A DNA stretch of 11,136 nucleotides from SZUA-186 sp041552135 (GTDB lineage Bacteria > Pseudomonadota > Gammaproteobacteria > UBA9214), in the NCBI GenBank assembly GCA_041552135.1, contig JBFELL010000094.1:1-11136 (forward strand). The letters run 5' to 3'. Both the position numbers and the translations under genes were made by a program. Positions 1-7,409 of the stretch are shown one piece after another (within the stretch, counting starts at the first letter, position 1; each line of letters starts with the position of its first letter). Under the pieces are notes generated by a model, which was not told where the DNA came from, searched no databases, and was given only the letters and a program-made list of their open reading frames with translations.

Positions 1-1686
1 CTCGAGAAGAGCAGCGACATGCGCCGCGCCGATGCCGAAGAGACCTACGACTATTTCCAGGAGCGGCTCGAGGAGGCGCGCGCTGAACGCCGGCTGATCG
101 ATGAGCAGATGCTGGCCTTCCAGCAGGAAAACAAGCTCTCGGACTTTGACGCCGAGACCGAGGCGCGCCTGGGTGAACTGGCGCGCCTGGAGGGCGATTA
201 CCAGACACAGCAGGCCGAGATCGACGCCCTGCGGTACGCCATCGAACGGCTCGAGGCCGTCATTGCCGAGCAACCGGACATGGTCATCAAGTCGACCATC
301 TACCGCAGCCCGCTGAAGCAGCGCCTGGCCGACTACGAGTGGGAACTGCAGGAAGCCCGCAGCCGCTACACCGCGGACAACCCGAAGGTCGCCAAGCTGC
401 AGAAGAAGGTCGACGTGCTGACCCGCATGATCGCCGACAGCAACGACGAGTCGGTACCGGAAAACACCTACTCGCCGAACGAGCACCGCCAGAACCTGGA
501 CCTGCGCCTGCACGAACTGCGAGACACCCTGAAGGTGACCGAGAACCGCACCGCCGCCCTGCAGAAGACCATCGCCGCCACCCAGGAGAAGCTGGCCTTC
601 CTCAGCAGCAAGGAAAAAGAGTTCGTGCGCCTGAAGCTGCGCCAGGAGGCCTCCGAGAGCCTGGAATTCAGCCTGACGCACCGCGTCGACGAGGCGCGGC
701 TGCAGATGCTGCGCGCCGAGCCAGCCTTCGATGTGCTGGAGCGCGCCACGCCGCCCGAGGAGCGCCAGCCCTCCGGCCGCAAGCTGATCGTGGTCGGCGG
801 TGCGGTCGTCGGCACCGGTCTGGGCCTGCTGGTTGCCCTGCTGCTGGAATTCTTCGACCCGCGGGTGCGCACACGCCGCGACGGCACCGACCTGTCGGGC
901 GCCGAGGTGTGCAGCGAGTGGCCGCGACTGCCGGCCAGCGCCGCGCTGCAGGTCACCCCCGAGCAGGTCGCCTCCCCCGTCGTCATGACCTTTCGGCATT
1001 TCGTCAACAACCTCGAGGCCCGGCACGACGCGGAACAGCTGCAGTCCATCGCGGTGGTCAGCGCAGAGCGCGGTGCCGGCCGTTCACTGGTCGCCGCCAA
1101 CCTGGCCCGCACGCTGGCGCTGAAGGAACGCCCGAGCCTGCTGGTTGACGCCGATGCCGGCCCGGACGCCGGCCGGCGTCCGCAGGAGGCCTGCGCCGCG
1201 GCCGGTGGTCCCCACGGCCTGCTGCAGGTACTGGACGGCTCCGCGACCCTGAAGGCCGCCCTGCAGAAGACCGACCTCGACACACTGCACTGCCTCGGCC
1301 CCGGCCAGCCCGGTGAAGGCCAGTCAGTCCCGCTGATGCTCGGCGGCAGGCGCATGACGAAATTCATCGACAGCCTGCGCCAGTTCCGCGGCCGGGTCGT
1401 CTACGATCTGCCTGCGCTGCAGGGGCATGAGACCTCGCTGGAGGCGGCGGCAGCAGTCGGCAATGTCGTGCTGGTGCTGCGCAGCGGCTGGAGTCGCCGC
1501 GCCGAGACCCGCCAGCTGGTCGAACTGCTGAACAGGCGCCATATCGACATCCTGGGCACCCTGGTGGTTGACGTGCCCGAGCATTACCTGGAACAGAAAC
1601 AGCCTGCCGCCCGGCAACGCACCGCCGGCAAGATGAATCCCGAGGAAAAACACCATGCAAACCCCGACGCCCTGCAGAATGCCTGA
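1..1686 (+). CDS. Wzz/Wzc-type exopolysaccharide co-polymerase with degenerate BY-kinase domain (5' end outside window)
   Basis: This inner-membrane polysaccharide co-polymerase sets chain length and works with the outer-membrane exporter encoded next. The frame is open to the first base of the window, so the N-terminus (first membrane segment and Wzz domain) is missing; the ATG at 19 is internal. Visible parts are a long charged coiled-coil-rich periplasmic region (about 25-700), a GNVR-like stretch with a proline-rich segment (721-783), a second membrane helix (about 781-855), and a cytoplasmic BY-kinase/ParA-like domain (about 940-1600). In that domain the Walker A equivalent (1060-1083) reads SAERGAGR, with Arg where the P-loop Lys should be. 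Walker A' LLVDADAG (1138-1161) is kept, and the Walker B region (1396-1416) reads VVYDLPA in place of DxPP. The tail has one Tyr and no tyrosine cluster. I infer it is inactive or weak as a kinase. Its 3' end overlaps the export gene by 32 nt. Confidence 0.88.
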   Translation, partial: LEKSSDMRRADAEETYDYFQERLEEARAERRLIDEQMLAFQQENKLSDFDAETEARLGELARLEGDYQTQQAEIDALRYAIERLEAVIAEQPDMVIKSTIYRSPLKQRLADYEWELQEARSRYTADNPKVAKLQKKVDVLTRMIADSNDESVPENTYSPNEHRQNLDLRLHELRDTLKVTENRTAALQKTIAATQEKLAFLSSKEKEFVRLKLRQEASESLEFSLTHRVDEARLQMLRAEPAFDVLERATPPEERQPSGRKLIVVGGAVVGTGLGLLVALLLEFFDPRVRTRRDGTDLSGAEVCSEWPRLPASAALQVTPEQVASPVVMTFRHFVNNLEARHDAEQLQSIAVVSAERGAGRSLVAANLARTLALKERPSLLVDADAGPDAGRRPQEACAAAGGPHGLLQVLDGSATLKAALQKTDLDTLHCLGPGQPGEGQSVPLMLGGRRMTKFIDSLRQFRGRVVYDLPALQGHETSLEAAAAVGNVVLVLRSGWSRRAETRQLVELLNRRHIDILGTLVVDVPEHYLEQKQPAARQRTAGKMNPEEKHHANPDALQNA

Positions 1687-2746
1687 CTCGCTTGCCGGCC
1701 TTGTCCTGGCCGTGCTGCTGCTCGGCGGCTGCGCGAGCACCCCGCCGCTGCCGGTTGACAGCGACCTGCTGCCGCCCAACCCGCCGGCGACCCTGGGAAA
1801 CGGGGGTGATGCCGGCGAGGGACCGGAGGCGCTCAACCGGCAGAAGAGCGTCGAGGAGCAGCTGGCCGATCTCGAGCAGGCACTGGCCGACAACACGGCC
1901 AGCTTCCAGCTCGGCAAGGGCGATGTCCTGTCGATCTCGGTCTACGACGAATCGGATCTGACACTCGACTCGGTACCGGTGCGACCGGACGGCATGATCG
2001 CCTTCCCGCTGATCGGCGACGTTCAGGTCGACGGTCGAAATGTCGAGGCCATCACCGACGAGATTCGCGAACGCCTGCTGCAGTATGTGCTCGAGCCGAA
2101 GGTCTCGATCGTCGTGCGCGAATTCAACAGCCTGGACTACACCCTGTACGGCGAAGTGGTTAACCCGGGCGTCTACCCGCTGACAACCGAGGTCAGCATC
2201 ACCGGCGCCATTGCCAAGGCCGGCGGCCTGACCAAGGGCCAGTTCCGCGCCAGTTCCGTGGAGCTGGCCGACCTCACGCACGCCTTCCTGGCGCGCGACG
2301 GCCAGGTCATGCCGGTGGACTTCGTGCGCCTGATCCGCCACGGCGACATGCGCTTCGATATCGAACTGCAGCCCGGTGACTACATCCACATCCCCTCCGG
2401 GCTGTCCAAGGAAGTCTACATACTCGGCGAGGTCAGGGCCCCGGCGCTGTTCGCCTTCCGCGAGAGCATGCCCATGTCGCGCACCCTGGCCCTGGCCGAG
2501 GGCTTCACCAACGACGCGGACCTCTCGCGCATCCACATCGTGCGCGGGGCGCTGCACAACCCGACCGTGATCGTGGCCAATTTCGAGGATGTCATTAACG
2601 GCCAGGCCCAGGACGTGCAACTGGAACCGGGTGACGTTGTCTATGTACCGCCCACCACGCTGACACGCTACTCCCGCACCATCGACAAGATCCTGCCGAC
2701 CATCCAGGCACTGCAGGTCGGCCTGATCCTCAGCGGGACGAACTAG
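1655..2746 (+). CDS. Wza/GumB-family outer-membrane polysaccharide export lipoprotein
   Basis: This 363-residue protein belongs to the family that forms the octameric outer-membrane channel for capsule or exopolysaccharide export. It has a signal peptide with lipobox LGGC and lipidated Cys26. A poly_export domain begins near residue 84 (FQLGKGDVLSISVYDES). A first SLBB domain spans about 161-197 (YGEVVNPGVYPL) and a second begins near 252 (VYILGEVRAPALFAF). The last 25 residues (about 339-361) form an amphipathic or hydrophobic helix, as in the membrane-spanning C-terminal helix of Wza. I chose the ATG at 1655 because GAGGA at 1642-1646 lies 8 nt upstream. ATG 1679 is an alternative that would still leave the lipobox intact. 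Overlap with the co-polymerase gene implies co-transcription and translational coupling, and the pair forms the trans-envelope export apparatus. Confidence 0.93.
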   Translation: MQTPTPCRMPDSLAGLVLAVLLLGGCASTPPLPVDSDLLPPNPPATLGNGGDAGEGPEALNRQKSVEEQLADLEQALADNTASFQLGKGDVLSISVYDESDLTLDSVPVRPDGMIAFPLIGDVQVDGRNVEAITDEIRERLLQYVLEPKVSIVVREFNSLDYTLYGEVVNPGVYPLTTEVSITGAIAKAGGLTKGQFRASSVELADLTHAFLARDGQVMPVDFVRLIRHGDMRFDIELQPGDYIHIPSGLSKEVYILGEVRAPALFAFRESMPMSRTLALAEGFTNDADLSRIHIVRGALHNPTVIVANFEDVINGQAQDVQLEPGDVVYVPPTTLTRYSRTIDKILPTIQALQVGLILSGTN

Positions 2747-2765
2747 TCCGCAGTGTACTGCCGGC

Positions 2766-5042
2766 ATGGTAGCCCGACTCTACAGGCGCAGGCACACGTC
2801 GCTCGCGCCCTGGCTGGCTGCCTGCCTCGCACTGGTCCTGACCGCAGCCGCCGTATCGGGGCTGCAGGAGAAGGGCATCGCGGCCGGCAACGGCATCACC
2901 GCCCTGACGCCGGCAAAGGCAACCCGCGCCAGCGGCAGCCCCCCGGCAGTGCAGTTGCGCTCCCACCGCGCACTCACCCTGCTGCTGCCGGGGCTTGACC
3001 CTCGACGCAACACGCTATCCGCCGCCGACTTCCGCCTGCAGAGCGATCAGGACCCCGCGTACCGGGAACCGCAACCGGCACTGCGCCTCGGCCTCGACCG
3101 CCAGGCCACCGGTCACAGTGACGACCGCACCGCCATCACGCAGACGCGGCTGCACCTGCTGTTCACCCAGCCCCTGCGCGCGGGACTGACCTACCGGCTG
3201 GATGCCCCGGCCGCGGGACTGCACGGACTGCCGGTCAGTTGGCAGCCGGAGGCGAACACCGGCTCGATCCAGCTCAACCAGGTCGGTTACGCACCGGCCG
3301 CACGCAAGCAGGCCTTTGTCGGCAACTGGCTGGGCACCGCCGGCCCGCTGCCGGTGGATGCCGGGCACTTTCGCCTGCTCGAGGCCGACACGGGCAAGCC
3401 GGTGCTGGAAGGCACGCTGGCATTGCGGGCCACCGCGGATCCATGGAGCGGCAACGATGTCTACACGGCCGATTTCACGGCGCTGCAGACGAGCGGCCGT
3501 TACCGGCTCGAGGTGCCGGGCCTTGGCCGCTCGGACAGCTTCCGCATTGCCCCGGATGTCTATGACCCGGTCTACCGGAGCGTCGCGCGGCACTTCTACC
3601 ATCACCGCAACTCGACGGCCATCCGCGCGCCGTGGGCGGCACCCGGCCACGAACGCCCGGGCGGCATTCCCGCCCGTCACGACGCCATCTACCACCCGGC
3701 TGTTGCCGGGAGTCCGCTGGGCCGCGGCGAGTCGGCCAACGGCCGTCATCCTGTCAGCGGCGGCTGGTTCGATGCCGGCGACTACGGCCAGTACATTCCG
3801 AATGCCGCGCCGGTGTGGTATGTCATCGGGGCGGCGCTGGACATCGCACCGCAGCGATTTCGCGACGGCGACCTGAACATACCGGAAAGCGGTAACGGCC
3901 TGGCGGACCTGCTCGATGAGCTCGAGTGGGGCATGGACTGGGCGCTCGACATGCAGGACCCCGCCGACGGCGGCGTCTACTTCCGCGTCGCCAGCCCAAC
4001 CTGGGACGGCGGCATGCCCCAGCAGGTCGATGACGATCGACTCGTCGCCGAAAAGACCACCCACGCAACCGCTGCCTTTGCCGCCATGGCGGCGATCAAT
4101 GCCCGCCTGCTGGCGGCTGCGCGCCCGAAACGCGCCGCGACCGTGCTGGCGGCCGCGCGGCAGGCCTGGCAGTTCCTGCAGACACACCCGCAATGGCCGG
4201 CGGAAGGCGAACGCTACCGCAACCCGCCGGGTATCAACGCGGGTGAATACCCGGACCCGTCGGCACAGGACAACATCCTCTGGGCCGCCGCCGAGCTCTA
4301 CCGCAGCACGGGCGAGCGCGAATACCACGACACCTATCGGGAACTGGTGGAGGAGGTGAACATCGATCCCACCGGCGTGGTCTCCTTCAAGGACCAGGGC
4401 ATGGCGGCCCACTGGGCCTACCTCATGGCACCCTGGCGCGGCCGCGACGAGGCGCTGCTCAAGCGGGCACGGGACATCTTCCTGGCCGCGGCGGACTGGC
4501 GCATACGCAAGATGCAGGAACACCCCTATCTCGCGCCCGTGCACCAGCACCGGGGTTTCCTGGGCTGGGGCTCGTTCGCCCATTCCAGCCGGGCCACCCT
4601 GACCCTGTTCCAGGCCTGGCACCTGAGTGGCCGGCCGCACTACCTGGAATGGGCCTGGCAGACACCACACCCCCAGCTCGGCGCCAACCCGCAGTCGATC
4701 AGCTATATCACGGGCATCGGCACGCGCTCGCCCCGTTTCCCGCTGTCGAAGCTCTCCCAGCATGACGGCATCGACGCCCCGCTGCCCGGCATCCCGGTCA
4801 ACGGTCCGCATGCCCACCTGCCCGCGCTGTGGGCCTCCACGCGCACGGTCAATGACGCCTACTACCCTGCCGCGGTGACACCGCAACCCGATGGCGAAAA
4901 CGACGGCTACCCGGTTCTGCGGCGCTACACCGACTCGCACTACCTGCCGCCCATGTCCGAACCGACCGTGGCCGAGGTCGCACGCACCGCCGTCGCCTTT
5001 GGCCTGCTGCGCTCCCAACACGCCGAAACACTCCGCGACTGA
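2766..5042 (+). CDS. Secreted glycoside hydrolase family 9 (endoglucanase-like)
   Basis: This 758-residue exported enzyme probably hydrolyses beta-1,4-linked glucan or a related polymer. After a basic N-terminus and hydrophobic signal or anchor (about 1-32) comes an unassigned beta-rich stretch (about 45-160). An N-terminal Ig-like CelD_N domain (about 165-265) opens with SIQLNQVGYAPAARKQAF. The GH9 catalytic domain (about 275-750) carries GGWFDAGDYGQY, where Asp336 and Asp339 match the family's paired aspartates and Asp339 is the expected base. LGANPQSISYITGIG lies near 638-652. MSEPTVAEVA supplies Glu732 as likely general acid. The usual PHHR stretch is altered here to FPLSKLSQHDG, so specificity may differ from classical cellulases. 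No dockerin or carbohydrate-binding module is visible. It starts 19 nt after the export gene with no clear Shine-Dalgarno, so it probably belongs to the same operon and is translated by coupling. Confidence 0.9.
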   Translation: MVARLYRRRHTSLAPWLAACLALVLTAAAVSGLQEKGIAAGNGITALTPAKATRASGSPPAVQLRSHRALTLLLPGLDPRRNTLSAADFRLQSDQDPAYREPQPALRLGLDRQATGHSDDRTAITQTRLHLLFTQPLRAGLTYRLDAPAAGLHGLPVSWQPEANTGSIQLNQVGYAPAARKQAFVGNWLGTAGPLPVDAGHFRLLEADTGKPVLEGTLALRATADPWSGNDVYTADFTALQTSGRYRLEVPGLGRSDSFRIAPDVYDPVYRSVARHFYHHRNSTAIRAPWAAPGHERPGGIPARHDAIYHPAVAGSPLGRGESANGRHPVSGGWFDAGDYGQYIPNAAPVWYVIGAALDIAPQRFRDGDLNIPESGNGLADLLDELEWGMDWALDMQDPADGGVYFRVASPTWDGGMPQQVDDDRLVAEKTTHATAAFAAMAAINARLLAAARPKRAATVLAAARQAWQFLQTHPQWPAEGERYRNPPGINAGEYPDPSAQDNILWAAAELYRSTGEREYHDTYRELVEEVNIDPTGVVSFKDQGMAAHWAYLMAPWRGRDEALLKRARDIFLAAADWRIRKMQEHPYLAPVHQHRGFLGWGSFAHSSRATLTLFQAWHLSGRPHYLEWAWQTPHPQLGANPQSISYITGIGTRSPRFPLSKLSQHDGIDAPLPGIPVNGPHAHLPALWASTRTVNDAYYPAAVTPQPDGENDGYPVLRRYTDSHYLPPMSEPTVAEVARTAVAFGLLRSQHAETLRD

Positions 5043-5154
5043 TCGTCGCACCCTGCTCGTCGTTTGATTCGCATTTTGCAGCGCGCCGCGCGCGGTCACG
5101 CGCAAATTGCGCCAGGCCATGGCGATAAAGGCCTGACGCAAGCGGTTTTACAGG
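5043..5154. promoter_or_regulatory. Intergenic region with two inverted repeats upstream of sigma-54 promoter
   Basis: The gap after the GH9 gene contains a near-perfect palindrome GCGCAA-A-TTGCGC (5100-5112). Directly next to it is an inverted repeat CAGGCC-N11-GGCCTG (5113-5135). They lie about 45-80 bp upstream of the predicted transcription start of the next gene. Seen in sequence: the repeats. Inferred: a binding site for a sigma-54 enhancer-binding protein, or residual terminator structure for the exopolysaccharide operon. There is no adjacent T-run, so a canonical intrinsic terminator is unlikely. Confidence 0.4.
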
Positions 5155-5171
5155 TTGGCATCCTTCTTGCT
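5155..5171 (+). promoter_or_regulatory. Sigma-54 (RpoN) -24/-12 promoter
   Basis: The sequence TTGGCATCCTTCTTGCT has GG (5157-5158) and GC (5169-5170) exactly 12 nt apart, as the RpoN consensus TGGCAC-N5-TTGCW requires. It differs from consensus at one position of the -24 element (T for C). The predicted start is near 5181-5183, giving a leader of about 30 nt before the GTG at 5211 with its strong ribosome binding site. Position, strand and spacing all fit, so transcription of the lipoprotein-LruC pair is probably switched by an enhancer-binding protein encoded elsewhere. Confidence 0.75.
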
Positions 5172-5196
5172 CACTGACTGTTACGACATGCAAACG

Positions 5197-5202
5197 AAGG
5201 AG
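5197..5202 (+). promoter_or_regulatory. Shine-Dalgarno site deciding a GTG start
   Basis: AAGGAG lies 8 nt before GTG 5211. No in-frame ATG occurs before the signal peptide, so this site fixes the GTG as the start of the poly-glycine lipoprotein. Confidence 0.8.
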
Positions 5203-5210
5203 AACACGCC

Positions 5211-5725
<515 letters not shown>

Positions 5726-5729
<4 letters not shown>

Positions 5730-7252
5730 ACAACTTAACACTGAAAACCCTGCACACCGCCGCCCTCAGGACAACCAGGCCATTAGCGCTACTGCTTTGC
5801 CTCGGCTGCGGCCATGCCCAGGCGCTCGAGTCCTCGCGACTGACGGATGTCATCAAGTCCAATGGCGACGGCAATATCGACGTTTTCAATCCGTCCACCA
5901 CCGGGCGCATCATCGACGGGCCTACGCTCGAGGCCTTCCGGCAGGACAACGACGGCACAATCGTCTTCGCCGTGGATGTCAACGAGGCAGCCGACGGCTC
6001 CGAGAAGGCATCATCCCAGGCCGTGACCATCGATACCGCCCGCCTGGAGATCACCATCGGCGGCACGGTGCGCACGTATACCGACTACTCCACGACCACG
6101 CGCACCCTGCTGGCACGCAAGGGCCAGACCACGCGCTCGCTCTACCAGTCGCTGATCGGCGACTCCGGCTCCAACCGCATCACGTCGAACACGGACTCCG
6201 ACCTCTACAACTCCTCGTTTGACTCGACCCTGACATTCAATGTGCCGGACGATGTGAGCGGGGCCAGCGCCGCGCGCCTGTATGTCACCCTGCTCGACAC
6301 CAACGTCCAGCTGGGCGACCCGGAGGCCTTCTACGACTACAGCAACGGCTTCGAGGACGTTGCCCTGATCACCCGCGAGGACGCCGTGCTGCTGGATGCT
6401 CTCGAGGCCGGCCAGGCCGAGGCCCCGCTGGTGCTGCCGGCCGAGACCGTGGCCACCGAGAGCGGCACCAGCCGGGTCTACTACCCGTCGCAGAGCGAGT
6501 TCTACCTTGCCGCCTACGAGGACCTGTTCCCGATCCGCGGCGACTATGATTTCAACGACCTGGTCGTCGGCTACCGCGTCTACGTCAACCTCGACCAGGA
6601 CGGCATGATGACCTCCATCGGCGGCGAGGGTTACCTGGTTGCACGCGGTGCAGACTATAACCACGACTGGCACCTGCGCATCCCCCTGCCGGCATCGGCC
6701 AGCGGCTCCGGCCAGCTGTCCGTGTTCCTGCCGGATACGCAGACGCCGGATACACAGACAGCGCTCAGTGTGAACAGCGGCAAGCTCGACGTGCTGGCCT
6801 TCGAAAGCGTGCGCACCCGCTGGGCCGATGGCGGCAACAAGTTCGTCAATTCCCCAGCCGACCAGTCGCTGATCCGTGGCCACCGCTTCAGCTTCGAAGT
6901 CACACTGGATGCCGCGCTTGACCTGGCGCAGCTGGGCGAACCGCCGTTCGACCCCTACCTCTACGTCTACAACACCGAGTACGAGATCCACCTCGCGGAC
7001 TACCCGCCGGTGCTGCCCTACTCGCGCAACAACCAGGACGGGGAAAGCAGCTTCAAGGATGCCAACGGCTACCCCTTCGCCATGATCCTGCCCGAGGACT
7101 GGCGCATCCCGGTGGAGGAAGAGGATCTCGGCGCGGCGTACCCGCAGTTCCTCGAGTTCGTTACCTCGCGCGGCAGCCGCAACACCAAGTGGTACCGCAA
7201 CCCCGTGGTCGACAAGATCCGGCAACTGCTGCCCTCAACCTGGCGCTGGTAA
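5726..7252 (+). CDS. Secreted LruC-domain (DUF4842-like) protein
   Basis: This 508-residue exported protein has a signal peptide of about 33 residues, probably cleaved after AQA. The N-terminal half is a beta-rich region (about 34-240) with many Asp, Thr and Ser. Its diagnostic stretch is LFPIRGDYDFNDLVVGYRV (Asp273, Asp275, Asn277, Asp278), the signature of LruC/DUF4842 domains found in surface proteins of Leptospira, Bacteroidetes and some Gammaproteobacteria. The acidic motif could bind a metal, which is inference. The molecular role of the family is not established. A tiny duplication, PDTQTPDTQT (residues 336-345), lies within the domain. The protein ends in Trp-Arg-Trp and has no PEP-CTERM, LPXTG or autotransporter signal. 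The start overlaps the lipoprotein stop as ATGA, so the two form one transcriptional unit behind the sigma-54 promoter. Confidence 0.85.
6731..6760 (+). repeat. 15-bp imperfect tandem duplication in the LruC gene
   Basis: Two 15-bp units, CCGGATACGCAGACG and CCGGATACACAGACA, lie in tandem and in frame. They encode PDTQT twice. The units differ at two third-codon positions, so the duplication is not brand new. Confidence 0.8.
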
Positions 7253-7283
7253 CCCGGCGCCCGAACCCGCCAAAGGAGACACG

Positions 7284-7386
7284 CTAAAGGGGACAGATTT
7301 ATTTTCTAAAGGGGACAGATTTATTTGGAACAGCCGACAGCAAATCACCAGGATGCCTAACGTCCAAATAAATCTGTCCCCTTTAG
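7284..7386. repeat. REP/MITE-like element with AAAGGGGACAGATTTATTT units
   Basis: Two direct copies of a 21-bp unit (CTAAAGGGGACAG followed by ATTTATTT) lie at 7284-7304 and 7306-7326, 22 bp apart. The second copy extended to 24 bp (7306-7329) has a perfect inverted complement at 7363-7386 across a 33-nt loop, which would form a very stable hairpin. I recall this unit as a dispersed repeat in gammaproteobacterial genomes, often near REP-associated Y1 transposases; that link comes from memory and is not shown here. No transposase is encoded, so this looks like a non-autonomous remnant. It fills the gap between the LruC gene and the glycosyltransferase and, if transcribed, could end or weaken read-through. 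Confidence 0.8.
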
Positions 7387-7409
7387 CCCTTTAGCGGTTC
7401 CCTGATCTC

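Noticed and set aside
1364..2767. Long - strand open frame opposite the export gene
   Set aside because: It covers the unmistakable Wza-type gene and has no recognisable domain.
3015..5141. Very long - strand open frame opposite the GH9 gene (708 codons)
   Set aside because: It is an artefact of high GC and biased third positions. The translation is Arg/Ala/Gly-rich without domains, while the + strand has clear GH9 motifs.
6011..7225. - strand frame opposite the LruC gene
   Set aside because: Composition and position show it is a shadow of the + strand gene carrying the LFPIRGDYDFNDLVV signature.
7284..7386. CRISPR-like array
   Set aside because: There are only two direct copies, with no unique spacers (1 nt between units), and the third copy is inverted; this fits a REP/MITE-like element.
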